Assembly: GCA_021397845.1 (NCBI GenBank)
Contig: CM038038.1
Coordinates: forward strand, 66,572,748 to 66,636,747
Reading direction: 5' to 3'
DNA from: Areca catechu
Taxonomy: Eukaryota > Streptophyta > Magnoliopsida > Arecales > Arecaceae
DNA length: 64,000 nt
Every line of letters begins with the position of its first letter. Positions within the stretch are counted from its first letter, which is position 1. Of this stretch, positions 32,455 through 44,433 are shown piece after piece. The notes below the pieces were generated by a model, which saw only the letters and a program-made list of their open reading frames with translations, was not told the DNA's origin and did not search any database. The translations under genes were made by a program, and so were the position numbers.

Positions 32455-33704
32455 ATGTCTACCCGGAATGGTGTACCCTACCAACCTGATCAAACCCAAC
32501 CTGATTTAGAGGCCATGGTTAGAGATCTTACTGAGAGTATGAACAAATTGAGTCAGGATGTGACTGCCACTGTTGCCCAGTTTAAAGAACAAGTCCATGA
32601 GAATTTTGCCCAGCTTAGGGATCGAGTCCAAGTACTTGAGGAACCTAGGCATCAGAATTGGACTCTTGACCCAGATTTTAATGTTCCTTAACCTCACCCA
32701 CACCAGGAGCCTAGAAGACCTTTATATAAAGATCCTGAACCTAATCATAGGAGGCCTGACCCAGAGCCCGAAGATAGAGATGATAGGTTCATTCGGAACA
32801 TCAAATTTGATGCACCCACTTTTGATGGTAGCTTAAACCCTAAGGTGTATTCTGATTGGGAGGGTGAGATGGACCAGTACTTTGAATGGTATGCCATGTC
32901 TGAGGAAAGGAAGTTCAAGTTTGCCAAGATGAAGTTAGTACGTCAAGCTAGGTTATACTGGGGGAACATTGAGCTAACCACTAGAAGACGAAATGTTGAG
33001 CCCATAACCACTTGGCAGGGTATGAAAGAGAAGCTTAGAGATAAGTACCTACCCATTTCATGCCAGCAGAATCTGTTAGACCAATGGCAGACCTTGAAGC
33101 AAGGGAACCGATCTGTATCAGACTACATAACCACCTTTGATGAATACCTGATGAGATGTGATGTGAGTGAAGCCATGAGGTCACTTTGTCTAGGTTTAGG
33201 ACTGGACTTAGGGAAGACATTAAGAGAGAGTTGTTTCTGAGAGAGGTTACCGACCTAGACCAAGCCTATCAGATTGCACTGAACACTGAGAAGTTTCAAA
33301 GAGGACCCATGCCTTCTAAGGTTAGTGCCCAAATCCCAAGAAATGGACCTAGCCAAGTTATCCCTAGCAAGCCTAATCAGGGTATTCCCACCCCTAGGCC
33401 CATGGACAAAGGTAAGGCACCTGACACCCAGAGAACCCCTAGTATCATCTATTTTAAGTGCCAGAAGCCCCGTCATATCTCCAGCCTGTGCCCAGCCATA
33501 GCTTGTTTTAAGTGCCATAGGGTAGGTCATGTTTCTAGCCAGTGCCCTTGTAGATCCCTTTACATAGGAGAAGGAGAGGAAGAGAATTCCGGGCCCAATG
33601 AAGAATTTGAAGAAGAAGTTTATGAGGCTGGAATGAATTTGGTCGATGAGTATGAAGGAGAAGAGGAATCCACAGAGTCTGACCAATTAGGGGTTGTGAG
33701 ATGA
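32455..33704 (+). pseudogene. gag: Element D gag (broken)
   Basis: Starts MSTRNGVPYQPDQ. Compared with element C it has a stop at 32689-32691 (after DFNVP), a 1-base deletion near 33174 that shifts the frame after CDVSEA, and a TGA at 33702-33704 replacing a Cys codon. The capsid domain (WEGEMDQYFEWY) and two zinc knuckles are present; the first knuckle begins IYFKCQKPRH, so its first Cys is changed to Tyr. The D copy has an extra segment with FKEQVHENFAQL in the coiled coil relative to C, like the longer coil of H. Confidence 0.9.
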
Positions 33705-35303
33705 ATCCTGTCCCAGAATAGAGTTCAGGAGGATTGGCGTAGGACTAACATCCTACAGACTTTCCTTAAACTAGGGGATAAGGTATGTAAGATCATCATA
33801 GATAGTGGGAGCTGTGTGAATGCCATTTCTGCTAGCACAGTCAAAATGTTAGGCTTAACCCCAGTCCCCCACCCCAACCCCTATAAGGTTTCTTGGATAG
33901 ACTCTACCTCTATACCTATCCAGTTTAGATGTCAGGTCCAAATCCAAATGCAATCCTATCTAGAGAAGATTTGGTGTGATGTCTTGCCCATGGGGGTGAG
34001 CAGTATAATTCTTGGAAGACCTTGGTTATATGATCATGATGCCACCCTCTTAGGAAAATCCAACACCTGTGTCTTTAGTTTTAATGGGAAGAAAATCACA
34101 ATCCATTCAGTCCCTCCTAAGGACAAGGTAACTAAAGGACCCAATAAGGTCAGAGAGATGAAGACTGGAGTGAACCTAATTAGTGCTAAGGATCTAGAAC
34201 AAGAAATTCATAGTGGTTCACCTATTTGGATGTTGACTGCTAAGGAACTTAGGACTCCTACATCCTCAGAGCCTCCTCAGGAAGTTAAACCTTTGTTGTA
34301 AGAATTTGAGGATGTTTTTCCCGAGGATCTGCCGGACCACCTTCCACCTCTTAGGGATATCCAGCATTCCATAGATTTAGTCCCAGGAGCTACTTTACCC
34401 AACTTGCCACATTATAGGATGAATCCATCTGAGCATAAGGAACTGCAAAAGCAGGTTGGAGAATTGTTGAGGAAGGGGTTCATTAGAGAGAGTCTTAGCC
34501 CTTATGCGGTCCCTGCACTTCTAACCCCAAAGAAGGATGGCACGTGGAGGATGTGTGTTGATAGTCGTGCCATCAACAAAATCACAATCAAGTATAGGTT
34601 CCCCATCCCTAGACTAGATGACATGCTAGATATGATGGCCGGTGCATTGGTTTTTTCTAAAATTGATCTCAAGAGCGACTATCATCAGGTTAGGATTAGA
34701 CCAGGGGATGAGTGGAAAACTGCTTTCAAAACTAAGGATGGTCTCTATGAATGGGTTGTTATGCCTTTTGGGTTGTCCAATGCCCCTAGTACTTTCATGA
34801 GGATTATGACCCAGGTGCTTAGAGCTTTCATAGGGAAGTTTGTAGTGGTCTATTTTGATGACATCCTGATTTATAGTAAGACCCCTGCAGACCACCTATG
34901 CCACCTTAGACAAGTCTGCCATGTTTTGAGGAATGATAGTCTCTACGGTAATCTCAAAAAGTGTGAATTCTTGACCAATAAAGTTATCTTCCTTGGTTTT
35001 GTGGTAACCCCTGACTGCATAGCTGCCGATCCAGAAAAGATTAGGTCCATTGTAGAATGGCCAGAGTCGACCAGTGTGCATGAAGTCAGAAGTTTCCACG
35101 GCTTGGCTACCTTTTATAGGCGATTCATCAAGGGGTTTAGTACTGTAGTTGCTCCTATCACATACTGTATTAGGAAGGAAGAATTTCAGTGGACTAAAAC
35201 AGCCCATAAAGCCTTCCTAGATCTTAAGGATAGGATAACCCAGGCACCCATTTTGAGGTTACCCGACTTTTCTAAAGTATTTGAGGTTGCCTGTGATGCT
35301 TAA
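33705..35303 (+). pseudogene. pol: Element D protease, reverse transcriptase and start of RNase H
   Basis: Protease active site DSG is at 33801-33809. A TAA near 34299 separates protease from RT, where C has a Glu codon. RT is complete in one frame with LPHYRMNPSEHKEL, MCVDSRAINKI, KIDLKSDYHQVRI, MPFGLSNAPSTF and the YFDD box at 34851-34862. A deletion of several bases after ACDA (near 35300) puts the rest of RNase H out of frame. Confidence 0.92.
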
Positions 35304-37179
35304 GTATAGGTGGAGTCTTAAGCCAAGAGAACCATCCCGTAGCATTCTTTAGTGAAAAACTCAATGATGCTAAGCTTAGGTATTCTACCTATGATAAGGA
35401 ATTTTATGCGGTAGTACAAGCTTTGCGTTACTGGAGACATTATTTGCTACCGCAGGAATTTGTGCTCTTTTCGAACCATGAGGCTCTTAGATTCTTGAAT
35501 TCCCAGAAGAAGCTTAACCCTAGGCATGCTAAGTGGGTAGAGTATATCCAGTCCTATACTTTTGTTTTGAAACATAAGGCTGGGACTGAAAATCAGGTAG
35601 CTGATGCCCTTAGTCGTCGATCTTTGTTATTGAATTCTGTTAGGGCTGAAGTCGTAGGGTTTGAGCAGATCAAAGAGGAATATGAGCCATGTCCAGATTT
35701 TAAGACTGCGTACCAGGATCTAACTCAAGGACCATCTAGTGATCATAAGGATTATACCCTTTTAGATGGCTTTCTGTTTTTTAAGAATAGGCTTTGCATC
35801 CATAGAACTTCTCTTAGGGAATTTTTGATTTGGGAAATTCATGCTGGAGGTCTAGCTGGCCATTTCGGAAAAGACAAGACCACCCTGGCTATTGAAGACC
35901 ACTTTTTTTGGCCTAGCTTAAAAAGTGATGTAGAACACATTGTGGCTAGGTGTCGGACCTGCGCTGTTGCCAAACAGCGAAAACAGAACACCGGCCTTTA
36001 TACCCCACTCCCTGTCCCAGATCGTCCTTGGCAAGATGTGAGCATGGACTTTGTGTTAGGTTTGCCGAAGACCCAGAGGAGGCATGACTCTATCTGTGTT
36101 GTAGTCGACCAATTTTCCAAGATGGCCCATTTCTTGCCTTGTTCCCAAACATTTGATGCGTCTAAGGTAGTCACCCTGTTCTTTAATGAGATAGTTCGAC
36201 TCCATGGCCTTCCTAAGACCATTGTTTTAGATAGGGATGTCCGGTTCACCAGCTATTTCTGGAAAACCCTTTGGCATAAGTTAGGGACAAAACTTAAGTT
36301 TTCAACTTCCTATCATCCCCAAACTGATGGCCAAACCGAAGTAGTGAACCATAGTTTTGGCAATCTGTTAAGGTGTCTTGTTGGTAAAAACATTAGGAAC
36401 TGGGATTTGTACTTACCTAGAGCTGAATTTGCATACAATGACTCGGTCAATAGGTCTACAGGTAAGAGTCCATTTGAAATTGTGCATGGTTACAAACCTC
36501 ACACACCTCTTGACCTAGCTCCTTTACCAGTCCACACACGAGTCTCCGAGTCTGCCGAAGTTTTTGCACAGCATATAAAAGACTTGCATAAAGAAATTCA
36601 TGCCAAAATAAATTTAAGTAATGAAACTTATAAGAAGTTGGCTGATTCTCAAAGGCGAGTCAAAACTTTTGATGAGGGAGACTATATAATGATTAGGTTA
36701 AGGCCTGAATGGTTTCCTCCTGGAACCGTTAGAAAGTTACATGCTAGAGGAGCTGGACCATTTAGAGTGGTGAAGAGAGTAGGATCCAATGCCTATGTGC
36801 TCGAGTTGCCTCCAGAACTAGGCATTCGCTCTACTTTCAACATTACAGACCTAGTAGAGTATAGAGAGCTAGCTGTGATTCCCAGTGAGCCTTTTGAGCC
36901 TAATCCTGCTCTTGAGAGTGAACCCAACCCTGTGTGTCCACCAACAAACTGGCCTGTGAGAAAGGAGCAGATTGAAAAGATCCTGGATGATCAGGTTATC
37001 TCTACTCGTAATCGAGGATACCAAAGATACCTGGTCCGCTGGCAAGGAAGGCCAGATTCTGATGACTCTTGGATCTCCTGAGAAGAATTACAAGAAATGG
37101 ACCCAGACCTCTTGGAGAGATACCAGAGCCAACTTGATCCATACTCGACAGGGTCGAGTTCCTCCCACCCCGGGAGAAT
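35304..37179 (+). pseudogene. pol: Element D RNase H end, integrase and chromodomain
   Basis: A frame of 552 codons is open from 35423 to the TGA at 37079-37081. It has the RNase H end (ADALSRR), zinc domain HAGGLAGHF...CRTCAVAK, core DFVLGLPKTQ, DRDVRFTSYFW, HPQTDGQTEVVN, the GAGPFRVVKRVGSNAYVLEL module, and a chromodomain with YLVRWQGRPDSDDSWIS. The stop replaces an Arg codon (CGA) of element C and cuts the last part of the chromodomain. The purine-rich GGGAGAAT directly before 37180 is the polypurine tract. Confidence 0.92.
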
Positions 37180-38804
37180 TGGTGCGGGCACCAGACTCAG
37201 AAGAAGACTTCAGGGCTCCATCTGGATCTCTGATTGACCTTGCCCGAAGAATTAGGGTTTTCTGGTTTTGTAATAAGGGTTGACATGGTCAACTCAATTT
37301 TAGTTGAGTCTGTATTTCCCTGTAATTTAAATTTTGTTGAGTCATGTTGACTCAGTTCAAGTCCTAGGAGTGGTCTAGGTCTTCTCCAGGGTGTCACATT
37401 TTCTCCCAAGACCAAGCAAGTGGGCGCCACACTCCCAGCCACACGCCTGAGTCCAGGGGGCGCCACATCTCCATCCAGTATGTTTTGGTCCCCACACCAT
37501 AAGATAGCAGGTCCCTTCTCTCATGCGCCACTTAAGGAGAAAATAATATGGGATCCACAATTCAAGGGGGCAGCCAAAACATTTCCATAAGAGGCAAGCT
37601 ATGTAAAGAAAGAAGCACTTCTTGGGGAGCACTTCAAGGGGGTGCCCAATCCATGCCTAAAAAGCCCAAAGCAAAGATGGGAAGAACCATGACTTAGGGA
37701 GAAAGAAAAGGAGGTGTCCAAAAGAGTTGAGCCATGGAAGGAAAGAAATTTTCTCTTGAAGAGCAAGGCTAGGAGGCGCCACCTACTTACCTTTTGGAGC
37801 CACCAATCAACACTTTAGGAACCTCTTGGCCGGCCATATGTGTGGGAATTGATTCTACAAACCTAAGTTGAAGATCCATCCTATTAGTCCCACATGGGAA
37901 GATGTAAAACCCTACCATCTTGTAAAGTCCTATAAAATAAACCCCTCTTGTAAGTTTTAAAGATATCTGATGAATGAATCCAATTTATGTGTGAGCAAAC
38001 TTTGTGTTTCTCTCTTCCGCACTTGCATCTAGGTGTTGAGCTCCGTGAGGGAGTAAATCCGGGTTCCCCAGGAACCTTGAGGAGGTATGAGATCTCCAAC
38101 CCCAAAATCCTAGGTTAGCCACTTCACTTCCAAACCCTAGCCGCCCATCATCCTCTTCTTTCCACCAAACCCTAGCCTACCCCATCTCTCACGGCCACTC
38201 TCTCCAAGTCAAGGCCGACCACCAGCATCCTGGTCCAGTCTGGATACTTCAGATTCAGAGCAATTTCTAGAGGAAGTCAGATCAGCCTCCAGGAGAATCC
38301 GGATTTCAGCAACATCAGTTTTCAAGTTCTTCTATCTGGTAAATCCTTCCTTGAGTATCTGGTTCCATAAATTATTCTTCTTCTTTCAGATCTTGAGTTC
38401 AGGAGAAGCCAACTCTGCCAAAGGATCAGTATTGGAGGATCCATTGCGAAGATATCTGAATCCGGGGATCCAACAATCTGCTCAAGAGAGTCCTTCCACT
38501 AAACTCTGTGAAGATCACTGCCTGGTCGGTAACCCTTCTCTTCTCTTTACTTCTGTCATGTTGAAAGTTCAGAGCGAAATCCTAGGTCTGGGAGTTTCTC
38601 AACCCCAGCGATCCTTTACTTCTGAACTACTCTGATAACGTAGTTTCTTTAAATTGTGCTTTCAATTATTACATAGTTTCTTTCAATTTAGTTTAACTTT
38701 CCTTTGAGTCAAAGCCGACTTCTGAAAATATTAAAAAAAATAACAAAAAAAAGAATTAGTCTTAATTTACTTCTGCATCGCATCACCTCTTTTGTTTTGC
38801 ATCA
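37180..38804 (+). repeat. Element D 3' LTR (1,625 bp)
   Basis: Starts TGGTGCGGGCACCAG and ends TTTTGCATCA. It is uninterrupted and so shows the empty target sites of both B (GCTCCATCTGG) and C (ACAATCTGC). TATA box at 37931-37938. TSD AATTT follows at 38805-38809. Confidence 0.97.
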
Positions 38805-38809
38805 AATTT

Positions 38810-39996
38810 GATGAAATGGGTATGTGGGGATATGATCTACTTACCTAGCAACAATATATCAGCATTTGAGCTCCAAATATGACCAAATTCATGGATGGAA
38901 GGGATGAAGAAATTCGAGCTAGAGACTAGGTGAGCAGAAAATCTGACACCCTTGCGCAAGTTTTCTTTCAAAAAAAATTAAAAGATAGGATCTAAGGGCA
39001 TAGAAACCCTCAACTAGGCTAAGCAACCTTTAATAATCTCAGATCTAAGGATCAAGAGGTTTTCTTCCTAACAATGAAGAGAAATTAATCTCAAGTGGAA
39101 GGGTAACACTCACCACTCAAAAAATTGAAGGCTAGAGGCAAGATCTCCACTCCCTTCTTGGATTCACCATTGAAGCTTGGATCCTTGGCATGGAGCCTTC
39201 ATCTTTGTCTTCAAATCACCAAGAAGAACCTACAAAGAGTCAAGGTGAGGTCGAAATTCATAGAAATGGAGGGAAAATGAAGGAAATAATAAGAGAAGTG
39301 AAGAGAATTGCTGGAATTTTTGGGCAGCACTTCCTCCTCTTCTTGGACTATTTGGATCTTGTATAGAAGAACTTGGAAATGGAACTATGGCACTCCAAAA
39401 CTCAAAGCACTCACTCCAATTTAGGATCAAACTTAACACTCCAAAGAAAATCAAAGAAAGCACTCAAAATTCTAGGAAGAACTCTAGAGAACTAGGCAAA
39501 ATGGAAGAGAACTCAAACAAGGGAACTTTCATTCATTCAACTCAATTCATGCTTACAAGAGGGGGAGCCTTGGCCCCTATTTATAGGCCAAGGGCAGCTC
39601 CTTTGGGTGGCAAGGAAGTGGATTAGGGAACCAACTAACTTATGCTTAGTTGGTGGCTAATTACAAGATTAGTTTTTCTAGCAACTAATCCTAACAACTA
39701 ATCCTAACAAGAGAATTCTAGAAATTCCATGTGGCATTATTTCCTTGCAACACTTGGCTTTATCTCATCCTTCCACATGGTCTTTAAAATTTGGTCTCCA
39801 AGTAGGCTTTCATGGTAGAAAATTTCTTCAAGGCTTGGTCAGCCCATGGGCTTGGAGAAGGGGTCTTCAATTTGCTTCATAAAATTGGGGTCTTCAAGAG
39901 ATGCTTCATGATTTTCTGGGAACCTGAAAAAAGAAATGGGACTACAACCAAAGATCATTAGTTTGTAAATTCTTCCTCTTGCCAATGTCCTCATTA
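38810..39996 (-). repeat. Element E 3' LTR, second part
   Basis: Continues the LTR after element D. It matches 44451-45626 with about 55 differences by eye and a 12-bp duplication (CAACTAATCCTA) near 39700. It ends TCATTA, followed by ATTCTCCCC, the family's purine tract on the minus strand. Confidence 0.92.
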
Positions 39997-39999
39997 ATT

Positions 40000-40924
40000 C
40001 TCCCCGGGTGAAAAGAACTCGGCCCTGACGAGTATGGATTATTTAGGCTTTGGTAGTATTCAAGCAGATCTGGATTGATCCTTTGTAGTTCTTCTTGAGT
40101 GATCTATGAATTTTCAGAATCAGGTCTGCCTTGCCAATGGACCAAGTATCATTGGTAATCCTTATTCCGGGTAGTGACAATCTTGTCATCTATGACCCTT
40201 CCAATTTTTTCTCCCCACTTTGGTAGTGTGGCTGGTGGATACTCAGGGATTGGTTTACTCTCAAGGGATGGATCAGGTTCTAGAAACTTACTGGGAATCA
40301 TTGTGGGCTTCTTGTAACCTACTAGATCCGAGATATTAAAAGTAGGGCTAATGCCAAAGTTAGAGGGTAGGTCTAGCACATAAGCATTAGGTTCTATTCT
40401 TTTTCTTATTTTGAAAGGACCTGCACCACGGGCGTGGAGTTTCTTCATAGTTCCCGGTGGAAACTGTTCAGGTTTTAGCCTGATCATCACAAAGTCCCCT
40501 ACTTAGAATTCTTTAACCCTTCTATGAAGATCAGCCATATGCTTGTAGTTCTCATTGCTTATCTGAATTTTTTTGCTAACTTCTTTGTGTAGATCCTTAA
40601 TGTGTTGTGCATATGACTCAGCATAATCGGATGTTCGTGCATGCATGGGTAATGGAATGAGGTCGATTGGCTTTCGAGGTTTATACCCATGAAGAATCTC
40701 AAAAGGACTTTTTCCAGTGGACTTGTTAACTGAGCTATTATAAACAAATTCAAATGGGCTTTATTAACTAATGACTGAACTTTATTATTGGCTAAGGAAC
40801 AAAGTTCCTAATTTCTAATGGTGGGTGAAAGAATTCAGTTTATCTCCAAATTTGTGTCATAGGGCTTTCTAAAATTAATGATGATTCTGATAACCCTATT
40901 TGACACAGTAGGGTTTGGTAGGTT
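40000..40924 (-). pseudogene. pol: Element E integrase C-terminus and chromodomain remnant
   Basis: On the minus strand, pieces in changing phases give integrase core end (KSPFEILHGYKP-like, about 40740-40660), then from 40490 to 40149 RLKPEQFPPGTMKKLHARGA, GPFKIRKRIEPNAYVLDLP and LGISPTFNISDL-like text. A chromodomain trace follows down to 40050 (YLVHWQGRPDSEN). Stops interrupt the chromodomain and frameshifts separate the blocks. Confidence 0.78.
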
Positions 40925-41323
40925 CTACAACATATCCACTTCTTCTAAAAATGGTTTGGCCACTTTAGAAAAATCAAAAATTTGTGAACAGGATAAAAAG
41001 TGTGCCATCTTGGAATGTTGGGTTGGGTTCATCCTATATCGTGGGACTGAATTGATAGCATGCTGGTGGTCCCGAGATGAAAAGTGATCAAACAAAGTTT
41101 TGGGAAGTTTGTCTTGAATTTCCTCTAAAATTTTTATGACTTCTTGGGCTCGTTCCTTAAGGTTTTGCTTCTGGACTTCTTGACAGGTCATCACCCCAAT
41201 TGATGATTACTTAATGATTTCTTGTCTTAAACCCTTATCATTGATTAATTGTTGGTCCTCTTCTTTTATCTCCTCAGGTTGTTCTTCATGATTTTGTTTC
41301 TGGGCTTCCCTGAGGGTCCAAAT
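40925..41323 (-). pseudogene. Element E deletion junction: RT N-terminus fused to integrase core
   Basis: A single open stretch contains an RT N-terminal end, PRYRMNPTQH, followed at once by SKMAHFLSCSQIFDFSKVA. The latter is integrase core sequence (SKMAHFLPCSQTF in element C). About 3 kb of RT, RNase H and integrase N-terminus present in C is missing between these motifs. The junction is thus visible at single-residue level. Confidence 0.85.
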
Positions 41324-42207
41324 CTACATGGGTGATCCTTCCTTAATTTCTTTCTCCACATCCTTGGCATTAATTAAATTTAACCTTTGTTTCTTCTCTT
41401 TCACGTCACTAAACCCTCTTTTGATATTATCCTTAGGTGGGATCAAGTTAATGACAAGCTTCTTTCCTTGATGGATGAAGGCACAAGAATTGGATTGACC
41501 ATATAAAGTTACATCATGGTCATATAACCATGGTCTACCCAAAATGATACTACCTACCCCCATGGGAAGAATATCACACCAGACTTGTTCCTGATAGGAC
41601 TGGATTTGAATTGGAACCTGGCATCTGGACTTGATGGGGATTGAAGAAGAATCTATCCAAGAGACTTTAGATGGATTAGGATGTGGAATAGGGGTCAAGC
41701 CTAAGTCTCTAAGGGCTTTGGTTGAAATCACATTTATACAACTCCCATTGTCTATAATGATTTTATAGACTTTTTCCCCTATCTTGACAAATGTTTGGAA
41801 GATGTTAGTCCTTCTCCAATCCTCCTCCTTATTTTGGATCAAAATTTTAACAACACCTGATGTCTTATCATAACCACCTTCTTCTTCTTCTTCATCATCA
41901 TACTCATTGATCAGATTGGATTCAGCCTCATATACTTCTTCTTCAAACTCTTTAGTGGGATCAGTCTTTTCATCAACTAGCTCTCCTATGTGTAAAGATC
42001 GGGTAGGGCATTGGCTAGAAAGGTGTCCCATTTTGTGACATTTGAAACATTGGATATTTGGGCTACCACTCTTTTGAACTTCAGGGGCCTTACCCTTGTC
42101 ACTTGATTGGCTTGATGGGGCTGTAGGGGTGGTGTGGTTTTGACATAATTGGTTGAACCCTAGTTTCTGAATAGGGGTACTAACATTAGTTGGTTTAGGT
42201 CGTCGAG
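41324..42207 (-). pseudogene. Element E zinc knuckle, acidic linker and protease
   Basis: Contains only one CCHC knuckle (CFKCHKMGHLSSQC near 42055), where C, D and H have two. An acidic linker with NEYDDEEEEEGG follows. The protease reads IIIDNGSCINVISTKAL, with DNG instead of the DSG of elements C and D, and has VGSIILGRPWLYDHD near its end. The block 42031-41324 is open. A frameshift near 42200 separates it from the gag domain. The Asp is kept but the neighbouring Ser is changed. Confidence 0.85.
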
Positions 42208-43095
42208 TTATTGGTCCCCTATGAAATTTTCACAATCCCTAGCTATCTGGTAGGCTTGGTCTAGGTCAGTGACTTTCCTCAAAAACAATTCCCTTTGAAT
42301 TTCCTCTCTTAGACTAGTTCTAAACCTAGATAGTGTCACAGCTGCTGACTCATTAATGTTGCATCTCATGGCAAACTCATCAAATTTGGCAATGTACTCC
42401 GATACAATCTTAGTACCCTGATACAGTCTTTGCCATTGATCTAACAATCTCTGATGGTAGGGCATAGGAAGGTACTTCTCTCTCAGCTTAGCTTTCATTG
42501 CTCTCCATGTGGTTATAGGCATGTCTCCCCTTTGTCTAATTATTCTCTCGACATTCCTCCAGTATAACCTAGCTTGTCGAACCAATCTAAGCTTGGCAAA
42601 TTTGTACTTTCTATCCTCGGTCATTTCATACCACTCAAAGTATTGGTCCATCTCCCCTTCCCAGTCAATGTAAATCTTAGGGTCCAGGCTTCCATCAAAG
42701 ATAAGAGCCTCCAGTCTAATGCTTCTCATGACCCTCTCATCTTGGTCTAGGTAGTCCTGGTGGGGTCGCCTTGGGGTGTGATCATGGGTGAACTTAGGTC
42801 GATAGGCTTGGTAAGTAGGTTTGGGTGACTTATGTTCAAAGTGGGCTCTCTGGGCCTCCTCCACAAAATCAGGGTGAAGTCTTCTAGGGTTGTACTCGGG
42901 GGTGTGCTCAAAATGTTGGGCTCTGGGTCCTCTTGGGATTGACCTAGATAACTCGGGTTCAGTGGGGGTCTTTTCAAGGGTTCCAACTCTCTCTTTGACT
43001 TGACCTAGTTCCTTGTTAATTTGTCCTAATTGCTCAGTTACATGGTCAAATTTATCAGTTAGGGTCCTCATGATGAATTCAAGATTGGGATCCAT
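42208..43095 (-). CDS. gag: Element E gag capsid region
   Basis: An open frame of 295 codons from MDPNLEFIMRTL. The first 60 residues form a coiled coil (DHVTEQLGQINKELGQVKER). A proline/histidine-rich stretch follows, then the retrotransposon gag domain with WEGEMDQYFEWYEM, ARLYWRNVERI, EYIAKFDEFAMRC and SRFRTSLREEIQREL. It ends at a TGA just where element C continues, owing to a 1-base change. It is related to but clearly diverged from C/D/H gag. The protein might still form particles. Confidence 0.82.
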   Translation of the reverse strand: MDPNLEFIMRTLTDKFDHVTEQLGQINKELGQVKERVGTLEKTPTEPELSRSIPRGPRAQHFEHTPEYNPRRLHPDFVEEAQRAHFEHKSPKPTYQAYRPKFTHDHTPRRPHQDYLDQDERVMRSIRLEALIFDGSLDPKIYIDWEGEMDQYFEWYEMTEDRKYKFAKLRLVRQARLYWRNVERIIRQRGDMPITTWRAMKAKLREKYLPMPYHQRLLDQWQRLYQGTKIVSEYIAKFDEFAMRCNINESAAVTLSRFRTSLREEIQRELFLRKVTDLDQAYQIARDCENFIGDQ

Positions 43096-43104
43096 GGGTA
43101 ACAA

Positions 43105-44416
43105 CCAGATTGAGGGTGGACTTTGATACAGAGCTTAAAGGACACAGTACAAGGGTAATCAATATAATGGATAAGCAAGCAAGACCTAATGTTAGGGTTC
43201 CTAGACCTAGAGTTTAAGAATACAAGACTTAACTAGGCACTACTTAAGAATGTAATTATCCTGTCCATTGGCCAGGTAACAGGTGGGGTTGCGGGAGGCT
43301 TCCCTTGCTTTCGCGAGATCCTAATTAAAAACCACAAGTTCTCTTAAGGCGTTTTCCATTTGACCTTTAGCCTTAGATACCAATTTCAAGGAATAAGTAC
43401 AAACTCAAATAATGCTTTGTCTTACCTTGCACTTAAACCCGACTCGTGGGTGTCCCTAATTTAGGTTCCTACTTGATTTTACTTTAGGGTTTAGGTCAAT
43501 GCAAATGTGGATGATTGTTTTGGGCTAAGGAAAGGTAATGACCTCCTTCTCTTATGTAATATTGAACGCCCTTAGGATATTTTAAAAATGGATGCACACA
43601 ATTTCAGCATAACAATGGATACAATCACTATACCTAGCACAAATGCATGAAATTTTAATCCAATTTTGAATTTTTTAAAAATAAAAGTTTAAATTGGTTA
43701 GTTCAAATCTTGAAGTCTTAATCACGGTAACCAAATCTAAAAGTTTAAATTTCAAAAATTGATTTAAAAATCGTCCTTGGAAGTAAAGTGGTTTAGATGT
43801 AAATTTCAGCTTCCAACTACCCTCCAGCTAACCTGAATTTGAAAATTCAAAATCTAAAATTATAAATCCAAAAAATTCAAAATAAAATTGATTTGGTTAG
43901 ATCTCATATATGGGATCTTAGATTTTAAATTTTAACTTCAAATTAATTCAAATTTTGGTTAAGAAGGTAGTTTAAAATAGTTGCTAGAAGATTCCAGCAG
44001 TTCAGCTAACTCTTAACATCTTAAATTCAAATTTTGAATTTCGAGATATAAACCTCTCTAAAATTCAAAAACCTGATAAAGAATAACAAAACTCTAGGTC
44101 TGGATCTCAGATGTAAAATTCAAAAATTAAAAAAAATATATTTTTATATTTTTTTGAAAATTAAAGGAAATGGAAGGCAGAAACAGAATTCTAGACAGAA
44201 TTGCAAAAATGACCTAGGAACTTATATTTTTAAATCCAAAAATATAAAGATATATATTTTTTTATTTTATATTTTGAAACATAACACAAAAATTTACTGA
44301 AAAAATATTTTTTTGTATTTTTTTTATTAATGTAAAAAATACGAAATATCACTGAATCTCGGAAGATAGTGAGACAAAATTTCCAGCAGCTTGCAATGCT
44401 TAACCTAGAACCAAAT
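43105..44416 (-). other. Element E leader, A+T-rich
   Basis: No coding region. Conserved leader blocks shared with G (TTGGCCAGGTA near 43268; TGGGTGTCCCTAA near 43447) and GGGCTAAGGA near 43533 are recognisable. The part from 43600 to 44350 is very A+T-rich and holds nothing I can name. Confidence 0.65.
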
Positions 44417-44427
44417 CTCTGATACCA
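44417..44427 (-). promoter_or_regulatory. Primer binding site of element E
   Basis: The minus strand reads TGGTATCAGAG, six bases after the 5' LTR, of initiator tRNA-Met type. Confidence 0.88.
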
Positions 44428-44433
44428 AAAAAT

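Larger units (their letters stand above)
14900..38804 (+). mobile_element. Element D: chromodomain Ty3/gypsy element, plus strand, with two insertions in its 5' LTR
   Basis: The 5' LTR is split into 14900-14942, 21176-22431 and 31234-31559, summing to 1,625 bp; the 3' LTR is 37180-38804, also 1,625 bp. TSD AATTT is at 14895-14899 and 38805-38809. The internal region 31560-37179 contains the primer site, leader, gag, protease, RT, RNase H, integrase and chromodomain, with several stops and frameshifts. By eye the two LTRs differ at about 50 positions. It lies within the LTR of element E and is itself the host of elements B and C. Confidence 0.95.
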
